From NCBI GenBank assembly GCA_022453515.1, contig JAJNNY010000118.1, positions 1-49,047 of the forward strand: a DNA stretch of 49,047 nucleotides, given 5' to 3'. This DNA comes from Astrocystis sublimbata (Eukaryota > Ascomycota > Sordariomycetes > Xylariales > Xylariaceae). The notes under the pieces were generated by a model, which did no database searches, was not told the origin of the DNA, and saw nothing but the letters and a program-made list of their open reading frames with translations. Shown here piece by piece: positions 12,401 through 25,072 of this stretch. The position numbers and the translations under genes are program-made. Position 1 is the first letter of the stretch. Every line of letters begins with the position of its first letter.

Positions 12401-13871
12401 GCTCTGTAAGGCCCTGATAGCTGATGGCCACAAACCTCGCATCGCCACTCACAGCCAATTTCGCGATTGGGTTGAAGGGCATGGCATCGAATTTGCGCCT
12501 ATCGCAGGTGATCCGAACGAACTTCTACGCGTCTGTATCGCGAACGGGACCTTCACATGGGCTTTTCTACGAGAGGCCAATGCTAACTTTCGTGGTTGGC
12601 TTGATGAATTGCTGGAATCTGCGTATACCGCATGCCTGGGCTCTGATGTCATTATCGAAAGTCCTAGTGCCATGGCTGGCATTCATATCGCGGAGGCGCT
12701 GAACGTTCCTTACTTTCGGGCCTTCACAATGCCGTGGACCCGCACACGCGCCTATCCTCACGCCTTTATTGTCCCCGATCGCAAGATGGGCGGCGCCTAC
12801 AATAACCTCACTTATGTGATGTTCGATAACGTTTTTTGGAAAGCCATCGCTCACCAAGTCAACCGCTGGCGCAATAGCGTGCTCCACCTACCTAACACCA
12901 ACTTGGAGAAGATGCAACCGAACAAGGTGCCGTTTCTCTACAACTTCTCGCCGGCGGTGGTTGCCCCTCCCTTGGACTACAGTGACTGGATTCGCGTGAC
13001 GGGCTACTGGTTCTTGGACGAGGGTCTGGACTGGACTCCCCCAGATGATCTACGCAATTTCATTGGTAAAGCTCGAAAGGATGAGAAGAAACTTGTCTAC
13101 ATCGGTTTCGGGTCAATCGCGGTGCCTGACCCAGCAAAGATGACAAGAGATATCATTGACGCTATAGTGAAGGCTGATGTGCGGTGTATTTTGTCGAAGG
13201 GTTGGTCTGACAGCCTAGGCAAAGCAGATGCCTCTGTACCAGAACATGCGCTACCCCCCGAGATATTCCAGATTAAGAGCGCACCGCATGATTGGCTGTT
13301 CCGCCAGATTGACGCTGCCGTGCACCATGGAGGGTCCGGTACCACGGGCGCCAGCTTGCGAGCAGGCATTCCCACAATCATTCGACCGTTCTTCGGCGAC
13401 CAATTCTTCTTTGGAAACCGTGTTGAAGAGTTAGGCGTTGGTTTGTGTCTCAAGAAATGGGGAGCTAACAGCTTCGCCAAGGCTCTCTGGGAGGCCACAC
13501 ACAGCGACAGGATGATCGTCAAGGCCAGGGTTCTGGGTGAGACCATTCGCAAGGTTCGTAACACCCCATCAAGATTTGAACAGTATCATCTAACCCTCAT
13601 ACAGGAAAACGGAGTCAATAACGCGATACAATCCATCTACAGAGACCTAGAATACGCGAAAAGCCTCGTGGCTGCGAAGGCGGGCAAGCATTCCACGACA
13701 GCTGGTGGCTCTGACGACATCGTAGGAGGCGATGAGTCGGAAGAGGAGAGTTGGACTTTCGTAGGGGGCGACGAAATCGAGACAAAGAGTGCCCTTGCGG
13801 AGTTGGAAGCTCACATGAGTTCGAGCGGTTTACTCAGCAACCCAACACGCAGCCCATCAAGCAGCCCCTAG
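9405..13871 (+). CDS. atg26: Sterol 3-beta-glucosyltransferase ATG26
   Basis: Three exons, 9405-10313, 10370-10807 and 10857-13871, give 1453 residues; introns are 56 and 49 nt. The enzyme transfers glucose from UDP-glucose to the 3-hydroxyl of ergosterol. In some yeasts and plant pathogens it is needed for autophagic removal of peroxisomes. Domain order is a disordered N terminus, a first GRAM domain (about 240-300, [15 protein letters not shown]), a PH domain (about 306-400, [20 protein letters not shown]), a Ser/Thr-rich linker, a second GRAM domain (about 760-840), and a GT1-type glycosyltransferase (from about 947, [14 protein letters not shown]). The sugar-nucleotide signature HHGGSGTTG is near 1272. 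Both splice joins fall inside conserved PH/GRAM blocks and keep the frame (KKS|KEVAKSG and SIDE|YFFSFF). Size and order match fungal ATG26. It is the last housekeeping gene before the accessory region. Confidence 0.95.
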
Positions 13872-14879
13872 CAATCTGTTTGCACGGTCGCATAATTTCG
13901 CTGTTGCCGTCAAACTCAGTTTGACCCTTCTGAGATTGTTGCCACCTCTCGCTTTCCCTTCCTCGCCCACGTGGAACTCGTAGCACAGCTGGAGTTCAGG
14001 GGCGCTTCCTTGTCATGATTTCTTATTTTCATATTTTCATTGCTTTTCCTTGAAAGGCTGGTCGCCTGTGGTTTGTCATACCTGCATAGACTGTCCAGGC
14101 ATATCAGCACAGCACATCACAGCATAGGCGTTGCGGAGAATTTGGGTTTTCTGAAATATGTAATTTCTTATAATGAATTGGTCTAGAACAAGAGACCAGT
14201 GAGGTTTACGACTCAACAGGACAGAAAGTCACAGTGGGTTTTGATTTCGCCTTGTGAGGCATTACCTTGGTCATTGGTAGGCAGTATCTTGGGCTGTCAC
14301 GACGATTACGAAAGGTGTGTATGGATTAATGAACGCACCGCTATGACGGAGAGATATTCGGGCTCTGCTGTAGGTTATAGACAAGAATTAACTACCTTAC
14401 TTCATATAATAGAACGGGAAGACATATCTGGTGCTTATATCGGAGATGTTGGTAGCATTCTCTGTATTGGACTACTAACACTTGATATTGTCACGAGTTG
14501 ACCGTGCTTGCGAGCTTCTACTACTAGATATATGTACCATGGATATTGGTGCATTGCTTCATGTCTGCAAAGTACTAAGGTTGCAAGGGATATGCAGTTC
14601 TGGTGTGCTATTGGCGACTTATTCTTCACAAGAGCTGGTTATATAGGAAACAACGAGCTGTTATTTGGCTTGATGTAACTTCATATAATAGGGAAGTCTA
14701 TCTCATATATACATCTATATTAATAGGTAATAAATATATATACAGAAAGCAGAGTATCATTCTTTTGACATAAAAAAAGGGCGCTTCATAACGTCTAGTT
14801 ATGGTGGACGACTTAGCAGAGAGTCATTCTTCTCACAAATAAAAAAAATAAAAATAAAGAAAGGTGTCGTTCATAACCA
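13872..14879. other. Convergent 3' region, boundary between core and accessory genes
   Basis: About 1 kb lies between the stop of atg26 and the stop of the isocyanide synthase gene. It becomes AT-rich toward 14.65-14.87 kb. A short direct repeat, acttcatataatag, occurs near 14399 and 14679. No gene was recognised. Confidence 0.5.
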
Positions 14880-17800
14880 TTACTTCTGGTTGACCACTTC
14901 CTTGAGACCAGCATATCGCGTAAACTCCTTGTCGGACATGAGCATCTTTAACTCTTCGGCGTTCAATCCCACTGCGAATTCTATCGCGCCATCCTTGGCC
15001 AGGGGCAGCAGGAACAGGCAGCGATGACCCCCTACCATCCGGCCAACAGGCACGCGCACCGCTTCGGGCGCGCCGCCGTTCGCAAAGACGGAACCACCGA
15101 GGGCGTAATTATCTGTCTCGATGGCCATGCTGTTGGACACGGCGAAGCTCATGCTATGGGCACCTCTCGCCGAGCCAGGCTGCCACTGGTTGTGGTCCTG
15201 CAGGTTCATGTAGAGGTTGAAGACATCGTGCACGAGCTCCGAGCTGATCATGTTGGCGTCCTCGCGCGTGCGCAGCGCCACCTTGCCAATCGACGTCGTG
15301 GGCGAGCACAGGTACTTGATGGCCAGGCTCGTGCGCCGTATCACCAGCAGCGTCCCCAGGTACGACTCCGGAAGCAGCTCGCTGAACCACCGCCGCCCAT
15401 CTATCGGGACTTCGATTATGGATTTGTCCTCTTTTCCGAAACGCCGCCCTTTTAGTTCTGTTGCTACGCGGTACCGCGCCCGCAGCATGGCGCGCCAGAG
15501 GAAGGCTTCGAGGATGTCGTTTGTGGATAGCGAGCGGCCTTGGATGGCGGGTTCTTTCTGCACGTGCTCGAGAAGCCGCGCCATGTTCTCCGGCCGCATG
15601 CGGAAGATCGTCTCTTTCAGCGGCTCTGTGCTGTCGCCGGGCGCGGGGGCCGGGGTCTGCGGCGGCAGATACCACGCGTCCTCGATTGGTCTTTTAGGCA
15701 GACGCCAGCTCGCCTTGACTGACTTGGGCGCGGTCTTCGTCTTCTCCCAGTAGTCTTCCTCGTGGGGAGCCGCCAACATCCACGACCATGTGCCGGGATC
15801 GATCTCCTCGACGGGCTTGTTGCGCCCTTCCTGCATGTGGATGATCTCGAGTAGGTTGGGGTTGACGCTCTCTGGGTGGAACCAGTCGCATGTCGCGGAC
15901 TGATCGCCTTGGACGTACCGGCAGCACTCGGCCCAGACTTGCATCGCGATGAAGCCGCTCATGCCGTCCAGGAACGTGTGGCAGAACTCGGCGCTCAGGA
16001 GACAGCCGCCGTCGACGAAGTTCGCTTGCGCGCCGAAGACGGGCACGGCGGCGGGGAACTGGAAGTACGGCATGCGCTCGATGTCGGAGAGCTCGGCTTT
16101 GATGTCTGCGATTGATAAAATGTTAGCGACCATGATTCGTTTTTTTTCGGCAAAGGGGGAAAGCTAGAATTCGAGGGAAATCTTACCAGAAGCCAGGAAA
16201 CCAGCCTCCCGCAGCTTGGCGAAGGATGGCAGAACACCGGAGAGGTCCTTGAACTTCAGGAGATCGCGGCAGCGGGCCGCAAGGGCCGGAGGTGGGACAG
16301 AAACGCAGTAGTCGCCCGTCTTGTAGCCGAATTCGTGCTCCGAGCAGGGGATGAGCTTGCCGGCCAGCGCGGGGATGAACTCGAATGTGCGCTTCAGACC
16401 GGCCTGGAGAACGTCGTACGCCTCTTGGAATTTCGTGTTTTCGTTTAAGGGGAGGAAGAAGACTATGCCGAAGTATACCTTGCCGGACATGTAGGACCAG
16501 GGGTTCAGTCGGAAGGACTGCTGCCCTTTGTACCGCGCGATCGTCTCGTTCAGCTTGGCTGTTGAGGGGTCGACGGTGGATTGCACGACGGACTTGGTTA
16601 CCGCGACTGTGGTGTCTTGTGTGGGTTTGGCCGTGCTGGCTGCCAGCCGCGCGACGGCAGCAGATAGCTTTGAGATGGTAGGGTTGGAGTAGACGTGACG
16701 AGGCGCGATCTTGTCGCCGAGACCTGTTGCGGCACGGATCGACTTGATGGCCGACATCACGCCGAGAGAGTCCAGCCCGAGGGAGAAGAGATCAGTCTCG
16801 GGATCGATTTTTCCTTCGTTCTCTTGGTGAAGCAAAGGGCGGAAGATCTTGAGAATAGTGCTTCGCACTGGTGCGGTCGAACTGCTAGCTTCGGCAGCTT
16901 CGTCGGCATCATTGCTATCCTGCTCGCTCTGGGCGTTGTAGAACTCTTCGATGTAATCAGCGTAGAGAGCAAGCGTAGCAGGTCTCTTGATCGTGCGCTT
17001 GTCTGTGCGCAAGAAAGGCTTTTCAGGCTGTGAGAATATTATGAAGTTCTTCAGCAGCTGGTTCTTGTGTCGGGATCGGGTGTTGGCCTCCTGGACAGTG
17101 CTCCATATACTCTCGACGAGTTCTTCCGAAGGAGCAGAGTTCGAGGGGTCTTTGAGTTCGATAAGCAGACCTGCTTGTGGCTTTCCAGTTCCGAATACAA
17201 GGCAGCCTTCGACGGCAGGGTGTGTGGTGATGTAGGCCTCGGTTTCAAGCGGGGAAATCTTGTACCCGTTTGATAGTACGACGAGGTCATCGCTCCTCCC
17301 TTTGAAGGCCCATAGGTTGGGCTTGGTAGGGTGCCTCATATACAAGTCCTTGAAGTTGATCGACTTCTTGTCTTGGAAGGTGTGGAAAACTGTTATCCAT
17401 AAGATTAGTCACTAAGCTTTCGGACTCTGGGGTCTGAGTATGCTGAATGTTTACTTACTGCCTTGGAACAGAGACCATTGGTCGTGTTTGTGTACCCAGT
17501 GCTCGTACGTGTCGTCATCTATTTGCTTGAACTCGAAACCAGAAGAAGGATGGAAGCAAAACCAGTACCAATCTTCTCTCGCAGGTACAAGGTTACCGAT
17601 AAATAGCCCCTCCGTTGTACCTGTCAAGTTCAGCACGCGGATGACCTCGTTCGCTTTGCCGGAGCTGATAGGACTAGCTGGTCCGCCAGATGCGCAGATG
17701 AATTTAGAAGGTCTGAGCTTTTCTAGGATCTCAGGGGTCTCGCCAAGCTCATCTGCAAGAGATGGCACCATGCTCCAAATGTCGATTTTGGTGCTGTCAG

Positions 17801-20072
17801 CCAGGTCTCCGATAAGACCGACATTAGGAATGGCGTTGACGGGTCCCAACACGCAACGAAGCTCGAACAAAGCGGGGATTAAGATGTCCATGAGGACGCC
17901 GGCGCCATGGCTCATTGGGAACGCGGAGTAAATTGTGTCCTTCGGGCGCCAGTCTGAGCACCAAGGAACTAAGCCACCATCGCCCTCCACTGGTGGCATC
18001 AAGCGCACAGCATCCATAGTCCCGATCAAGCCGTGAGACCAAGCGATCGGTTTCGGATGGCCGGTAGTACCGCTCGTGTGAAGATAACAGAAGGGTTCGT
18101 TCACAGCTTCATCAAAGGTTTTGGTGTAGGGGAAGGGCTCGACGGTTGTCGTGTTGAGCATGTCGTCGAGTAAGGGAAGCTGTAGAAGCTTCATTGGGCG
18201 TTTCTGCAACACGTCTCTTACCAGAGTAATCGGAAGAGATCCGGTTGCACTAACCCAGATGTCACATTTTGTCGCTTCAAGCACAGCTAGCGTGCCTTCT
18301 GTGTTGTTCTTGGGGGATAGAAACAAAGCTGCGTAGCCAGCTTTGACACACGCAAAAGTGAGTAGAACATGTCGGAGATCGTGAGGTCCGATGTAACCAA
18401 CGGGTCGGATCGACTTGGGCTTGCCCACTAGCTTTTGAAGCCACCAAGCCGTCTTGTCGATAGCCTGGGCGAAAGCGCGAGCAGAGATGTGCGTGTAACT
18501 CAAGGAGCTACCAGAGAGTGCCGCCAGCGAATACACAGTTCGGGTTGGGTCCGCTGCCGCCAGCTGGTCTATTATTTGAGGGAGGAGTCTTCGACCGTAA
18601 GCTACGGAGCTCGACGTATCAGACTCTTCGGTAGACGAAACCTTGGTGATCTCCTCTGGCTCTCCTGGGGTGGTAACGATGATGCTGGGAGAAGACTTGA
18701 GGGAAGGACTTGGACTCCTGTCTGACAGGAACGAGCTGCGAGAACTAATACCAGGTGTCCTTGAGCCAGTAGATGATGCCGAAGGTGTCGCCCGGCTCAT
18801 GTATTCGCTCAAGGTCATCGTGCTAGCTCTCATGAAAGAGTCGCCGAGACTGGGGCCCGTGCTCATCTCACCGGCCTTCTCCTTGAAATGGCTGGGCATT
18901 CCATTGACCTTGACCAGCTCCAACCTAGGATTTTCGGAAAAGTCGCCCATGGGCGCGCTGATCCACTCACCATCCGCGAGTTGGGCCACGCTGCAGTGCC
19001 AAGGAGTCGTGAATCCAGTTTTGGTATTAAGTAGGGATATTGAAAGTTTTGCGCCGATACCCATGGACTCATGGATAGATAGACGTAAATGATTGGGATA
19101 GGCGTTCTTGACGGCACCAGCAAAAGCATATCCTCGCATCAACATTTGCTTCGCGAGGTATTTGCAATCTCTTTTATAAGCGTGGCCAGACCTGCCTGCA
19201 CTTCGGGGGAAGATGTGCTTAAGATCAGACTGCAAAAATCTTTTGTAACCGAGGAAGGTCAACATCGTATCGCCATTGGTAGCGATTTCCTTCTCGATGT
19301 CAAGATTCGGGTTTCCGTATCGATTTAGCAGTTCGCGGCGGAAGTTGACACAGTTGGCGACGTAGACAATTTCAGTCATCTTGGCCGGGAGAGGAAAATC
19401 TAACAGATCCCTGAATCTGGAAAATGCAATGCAGTCAAAGCCATTGTCGACAGCCATAGTCCGAAGGGCCTCTCCATATGCCCACGTTTCTTGGTCGGAT
19501 ATACATAACAGGTCTAGCCACGAGATTTAGTTAGTCTCTTTCCAACAATGAAAGTATCCTGCCGTGTTCTGCTCACCATTGTATGTAATTCCATCCGAGA
19601 TGATTGTGACTCGCGCTCCGGGAGAGTAGATAGCTTCGACGCGCTTGCACATGGTCTGTATACGATCTAAAGCCAGTTCTTCGGCCTTATCGGGCAGAGG
19701 ACCTAGCACTTTGTAGACCTTGTTTGCCGATTTGAAGGGAAAGGCCGGTAAGCAGGCCTCAACCCGTTCTCCTGCTGTGACAAACCGCCTGACGACTGGC
19801 CCAAAGTCACGCTCGACACGCTCGAAGCCACCTTCTGCCTGGTCGATCTTATTCAAGGCATAATCAAAGAAGACCTCCAATATTCGACGCGAGACGTCGA
19901 TGACCTCGGATTCAGACATGGTGGATTTGCTTGGGAGGCGTTGATTCCGAGCAGGGGTGGAATCTCTCGCAGGCGCGGAGCCTCTCTTTGTCGACTTCTT
20001 CATGTTGGGCAGGTTGTGATAACGAACTTTTCGTACTTCGAGTGTTCGATCAATTGATGATCTTCTCACCAT
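14880..20072 (-). CDS. crmA: Isocyanide synthase-NRPS-like enzyme (ICS-A-T-acyltransferase, CrmA type)
   Basis: Four exons, 20072-19577, 19513-17459, 17389-16187 and 16105-14880, join in frame to 1659 residues; introns are 63, 69 and 81 nt with GT-AG ends. Residues about 60-390 form a Dit1/PvcA isocyanide synthase (TIISDGITYN across intron 1, TWAYGEALR, GFDCIAFSRF). This family converts an amino acid amine to an isocyanide using a sugar phosphate as carbon source. A Ser/Pro-rich linker (390-470) leads to an adenylation domain (A3 HTSGTTGHPKPI about 644-655, LTGTTEG, GRSDDLVVLSNGYK). A thiolation domain has LGLDSLG with Ser1058 for phosphopantetheine. The C terminus (about 1130-1659) is a BAHD/trichothecene acetyltransferase-like fold with HTFLDG (His1294, Asp1298). 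This architecture matches Aspergillus fumigatus CrmA, known to be induced by copper starvation. The amino acid substrate cannot be read by eye. Intact, and paired with an exporter and a reductase NRPS-like gene. Confidence 0.88.
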
Positions 20073-21073
20073 ATGTATTTATATGTTACGGAGTATAAAT
20101 CAAGATGTAAGTGATATAAGACCCGTATTCCGGATTTAGCTGATCTTGGCAGCGTGGGTTGATCGGTCGGTACGTTTAGTCATTCCAAATCCTTTTGATT
20201 CTAGGGTACTGGGATCCTTTTTACTGTACTATCCCATCCAAACTTTAAAGGTGCTAAGAATAACCTACCTAGGTATGGAACCACGAATTCTATGCTTAAC
20301 CGTTACAATCACGTGTGACTTAATATGATCCTGAAAAGAGCCTGTGGTTCACATCCCCTGTTAACCTTAGATTGGTCACCTAGGGTACCAGTTGTTTCCC
20401 AAAGTCGCTAGTACAGTAATACCCTCGATGGAATTAACGACTTGGGTATGCATTGTATACGGGGTATTTTACTAGATTCATATATGCAGGCATTGTAGCT
20501 CTCTAAGTTTACCTATGATATTTGCCTTGATTACCTAGGGAGCAACAGTACGTGCCTCTCGCAACCGTAATAACTCGTCAGTTTGGACTCCAGGAACAGG
20601 ACATGTAGGTCGATCCTTCGATAACGACCTACCGTCATGGAGATTACGAAAGTTTGACGGCGTTTTGATCTGCCTGCCTGTCATTGATGCGAGCGAATAG
20701 TCTTTGTGCAATTTTCGATCCGGGTACCGACAGTGAGTTATGAAGCATGCATGTCACCGTACGATGCTTATTTTTTCTATACTTAGAAATGACCGATCGC
20801 CGAACGGCTGCTGAACAAGCACTACATGGGTGCTGTTGATCATGGGAAGTTCCGCCATTGTCAAATACAAATACAATAGGCGATTGTGAACAATTAATTA
20901 TCACGGATGTCGAGGTTGGCTCGGTTGGGTCAAAGGGCAGAGGGGCGAGTGACGACAGGGGGTACTTTAGCGTGACTTGGCATAGTTGAGGTCGCGCCAG
21001 AATGCTGAGGTTGCGAGCTCGCGAGGTTAAGCGGAGTACTGCTTTCATCCAAAGCGAGCCCTCTTATCCCCTG

Positions 21074-21291
21074 GAATGCTATTTCGGCACCAACCTCGTC
21101 AAGAACTCGACAGGGTCTATGCATCCAACAAAAGAATTGTATTTGAAGTACATCATGTAAGATAGCAAGTGGCAGATAAGCGAAGTACTCTCACTAACAG
21201 ACTCTCACCAAAGCTATGTGTATGTCTGTTAGCAAGGGTCGTGTGGAGAAATCGGATGAGTGCAGGGGGGGTTGGTGCCGAAATAGCATTC
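21074..21291. repeat. 22-bp inverted repeat enclosing 174 bp (foldback/MITE-like)
   Basis: The arm gaatgctatttcggcaccaa at 21074-21093 (continuing as cc to 21095) is repeated as its exact reverse complement at 21270-21291. The match extends outward by a few bases with mismatches (atccc/gggat). I see no target-site duplication. It could be a MITE remnant or a structured non-coding element. Confidence 0.6.
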
Positions 21292-21817
21292 GAAGGGATG
21301 CACATTGAAACGAGACTGGCACTTGACTCGTCTTCAGCATGAAAACACCCGGTTACTCAACATTGATAAGTCCACCTGGCTTACTCGCTGGTGATTGTCT
21401 GTCTTATGAACAATTCCTTCTCTTTGTTGGTATTAAGTAATCACGTAGTAGTGTAGTCTAATGTTACCTTGATAACGCTTATTCAGTTGACCACCCAACA
21501 TCAATCCATCTGAGATCTTATACATTTTGATCTAGATCCAACCTGCATGAGTGGACATAAAAATGTCCCGACGAGAAGGGTTGGGATATCGCTTTTCCTT
21601 CATGTGCCAATTTGTCTATGAAATATGCCAAGGCGCCAAGAACACCGTATCATATGCGAATTGCAAGGCGAGTTGCTGAAGAGTATTGTGGATAGACGGA
21701 GCCGGGCAGAGCCAGGGCAGAGGCCGGGGTAGACTCGTAGACAAAGACCACACAGGTCCTAGCCCACCTCTGGTCGGGCATAGTCTGGAGGCTAAGCTCC
21801 ACACGAGCCAGGCATCA

Positions 21818-21926
21818 GGGTCCAGTTCGAAGACTAGGGGTCCAGTTCCAAGGCGAGGCCTATAAATTAACCGTGCCGCTCACAACTAGCTGTGCCGCTC
21901 CCAACCAGTCGTGCCACTCCGGACTG
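21818..21926. repeat. Adjacent 20-bp tandem duplications
   Basis: gggtccagttc-type units of about 20 bp occur twice at 21818-21857. cgtgccgctc-type units of about 19-20 bp occur three times at about 21872-21926 with some divergence. The stretch is GC-richer than its surroundings. Confidence 0.5.
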
Positions 21927-23123
21927 CCCGCGCCAAAGGTGTTTCGGAGCCGACGAGGTAGGTGTGCGGACGTGCAGTCGGGTAGCCATTTTTCTAAGTA
22001 AATTGTTAGGTGAACTTGTGGGACAGTGTTCGACGGAATTGCCAAGGGCCTGGGGTCGTAAAACCAGGCGCCACAACTACTCGTAAGGTATTCAAGATCT
22101 ATGTAATGTAGTTTTCTAGTCAATTTGGCACTCTAAGAGACAGCCGGAGCATTTCCGCACGTACTCTTATTTTAGTTTTGTCAACGCGAGCTTTCTGAAC
22201 ATCAAAGGGAGTGCGTGCGAGTAACAAGTTGCTTGCCACCCCTTTCCTCCATTCGTTAATCTATATTGCATCTACAGCACCAATCAACTTATTCTGAAAG
22301 GCTTAATGACGAGCTTCCAGTTCTGAAAGCCAGTCTAGAATTCTATTTTGGACGGCGACCTAGAAGCTCTCCGGATTAACCTGATAAGCATTCACGCTGA
22401 AAAGATGATGGTGAGGTCGCGATCTAACAAACAGCATTACATAGTAAGCTTACTTGTCGACATCGATAGACCTGCGTGTTGGCATATAGTCTCCAAAGAC
22501 ACTATTGGTAACGAATATGATGGTAGTTGTGCTGAAACTAAGTGCTTAGAAGTATGAATAAAAAATATTAATTGTGCTGCCTGGTGGAATCGGGCGGCCC
22601 GGGGTCATGGGCCTTAATAAATTCTGTTTTAAGCTGGAAACAGTGGGACTTTTGAGGAAATTTCCATAATCTTAGCTCATCCATCTGTCTTAATATAGCA
22701 CCTTGAGCATTACATAAGCATCAACATGACACATCGCGGAGCAAGCCGAATTGCCGAGTAACGATTATCTGTAATACTGTCACTTGTCAAACTACGATAC
22801 AAAAGCGCCAATAGTATCTTGAATTTTTAAAGTCAGCATTTGAGGCAATACTAATGAAGCGAAGCGACTAGGACATGCTCATCATTCCCGTCAGAAGTGG
22901 GATTGAAAGTGTATTTTTATTTTGGCATAATGGCGCACACTACTTTCAGGCCCAGATAATCTAGCAAAACTTCAGAACGCCTATTAAGGGAATGATTTGA
23001 ACTTCGGCAACCCATACAGTAGCTGACCCGCCTTCTTTTCCCTTCTTCATCGTAATTCTAGAATACCTGCACTGCGATCGGCCCCTTTGGTGTCGTACGA
23101 CGGCCACTTAATACTCTCGGACA

Positions 23124-25072
23124 ATGATGTTCCGACAATCTGGTACCGATTCTGGTACCGATTCTGGCACCGATTCTGGCGCTGAGGGCTTGAACAAAGC
23201 CTCCCTGGCGCCTGAGAATGAAAAGCACCCATGGCATAGCAATGCTGCCACTACGATTGATGTTGAAGAGCTTCACAAAGGCTATTATTATAGCCCTCGG
23301 TTCATCGGCTCCTTTATTGCCATTTCAATCAATTTCGTGGCCAGCTCGGCTGGTTTTGCGCTCATCGCTCCTATCCTCGAGACCATTAACCAGGACATCG
23401 GGCCAGGCCCTATTGTCTGGGTATCGCTCGTCTACACTCTACTCCTCGCCATTGGCTTGACTCTGATCGGCCAGTAAGTAGTGCCAGCCCGCCCGAGAAG
23501 CTTTTGAATATACTGACGTGGTCGGCAACTACAGAATCTCGGATATCTTCGGCAGAAGATGGGTTTTCATCTCCTTCGCTCTCTTAGGGGCCGTTGGATC
23601 TATCATTTGTTCGCAAGCTAGATCCGTCAACGTCCTCATTGTCGGCCAGGTTTTCATTAGTATTGGGGCTTCAGGGGGCTACAGTTACAACTTCTTGTTG
23701 GGCGAACTCGTCCCTATCAAGTATCGTTTCCTCGCCAACGCTGTCTCTCTCATATTCAGTCTTCCTGTTGGGGGTTTTGGATCCTCTGTCTCCACCGCCC
23801 TTGTCCAATCCTCATCAGTGGGCTGGCGGTCGTGCTATTACTTAGTTTTCGCTTTGAACGGGGCGGCTGTCATTTTATTCTTGGTCTTCTACTTTCCCCC
23901 TGGATTCCACCAAAAACATGGCAACGACAAGATCATGACGTGGGTCAAGAACTATGACTACATTGGCACCTTCCTCTATCTTGGTGGCCTAATTCTGTAC
24001 GTATTCCACTGGACCCCAGCCTCTCCCACTTCCCTTTGTTGAGCGCATGTATTGATTTCCCCTCGGCAGATTCATCCTCGGTCTCTCCTGGGGCGGTTCT
24101 TCGTATCCGTGGAAGTCAGCTGAAGTCATTTCCACCATCATCATCGGCTTCTTCCTCCTCGTAGCACTTTTCTCCTACGAGTCGTACTTCACGCCAAAGG
24201 AGCCTCTCATACGAATGGCGTTCCTCAAGAATAGAGGTTGGCTATCTTCCGTACTGTTGCTTGGCATCGGTGCTTCAGTCTACTACTCGCAAGCTCTCAT
24301 CTTCCCACAGGTGGCCGCGAACGTCTACGGCCCCGGGAGATCAGCGACCTGGATCGGTCTTGTCGGCAGCCTTCCAGGAATTGGCATCACCGCAGGGCAA
24401 ATCATCGCCGGCACGTTCGCTCATAGGTTGGGAAAGACAAAGCTTCAGTGCATGGCGGCCATGACGACCGGCACGGCACTGATTGCTGCCATGGCCTCGT
24501 GCACACCGGAGACGCCAACGCGGGCGATCGTTCTGGCCTTGCTCGGAACAGTTGCTATTGGATACAACGAGGCCATTGCGTTCCCGATAAGCGGTATCTG
24601 CATTCCCAACCAAGAAAACATCGGTCAGGCGAGCGGGTTTGCTGGTTCGACTCGAAGCGCTATATCGTCGGTGGCCGTGGCCGTCTACAACTCCGTGCTT
24701 GCCACCCGCCAGACAGAGACTCTGACAACTCAGATTCCGGCAGCCTTGACGAAAGCCGGCGTGGATCCCTCCAATATTGCGTCGTACATGGCAGCCGTTG
24801 CATCAGGGGCTGATGTGGCCACCCTGAAGGCCATCCCCGGTGTCACGGACCAGGTCATCGCTACCGTCTCCAAGGCTTATCAGTGGGCGTACACAGACGC
24901 CTTCCGGACTGTCTATTATGTCAGCATTGCTTTTGGGGGTTTGGGCATTATTTTTGCCTGTCTAACACCCAACGTTGATAAGCTTTTAACCAACCAGGTT
25001 GCCGTTCGGTTGAATCCGTCTTCGAAGATAGATGGCGCCGATGTGGCAGCGGGCAAGGAGCCATCGCCCTAG
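23124..25072 (+). CDS. MFS exporter, TRI12/siderophore-transporter-like
   Basis: Three exons, 23124-23473, 23535-23996 and 24070-25072, give 604 residues; introns are 61 and 73 nt. The protein is a many-pass major facilitator with the motif-A signature GQISDIFGRRW (from about residue 116, formed across intron 1). It has hydrophobic segments from about residue 60 to the C-terminal region, and family features of TRI12-like multidrug or secondary-metabolite efflux pumps (ASGGYSYNFLLGELVP, QASGFAGSTRSA). The N terminus carries a fourfold Ser-Gly-Thr-Asp repeat (about 6-21) encoded by a 12-bp DNA repeat. It lies between two NRPS-like genes and most likely exports their product or protects the producer. 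Substrate is inferred from position only. The start has two adjacent ATGs (23124 and 23127). Confidence 0.9.
23139..23186 (+). repeat. 12-bp tandem repeat in the MFS coding sequence
   Basis: Four near-identical copies of tctggtaccgat run in frame and encode Ser-Gly-Thr-Asp; the last copy is degenerate. A repeat of this kind can expand or contract without shifting the frame. Confidence 0.8.

Larger units (their letters stand above)
20073..23123. other. Long divergent intergenic region of the isocyanide locus
   Basis: Just over 3 kb separate the divergent ICS and MFS starts. No recognisable gene is present; frames at 20.6-21.1 and 21.9-22.1 kb are short and family-less. The region holds a 22-bp perfect inverted repeat at 21.1-21.3 kb and small tandem duplications at 21.8-21.9 kb, so it may contain remnants of small mobile elements as well as both promoters. 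Confidence 0.5.

Noticed and set aside
15154..15675. Antisense and shifted frames in the acyltransferase-coding exon
   Set aside because: GC-rich exon gives long shadow frames; the four-exon model explains the region fully.
22704..22881. Two TGCTCA cores (22704-22709 reversed, 22876-22881) upstream of the MFS gene as possible copper-regulator sites
   Set aside because: A 6-base core is expected once or twice by chance in 3 kb, and flanking bases do not match the longer known motifs well.
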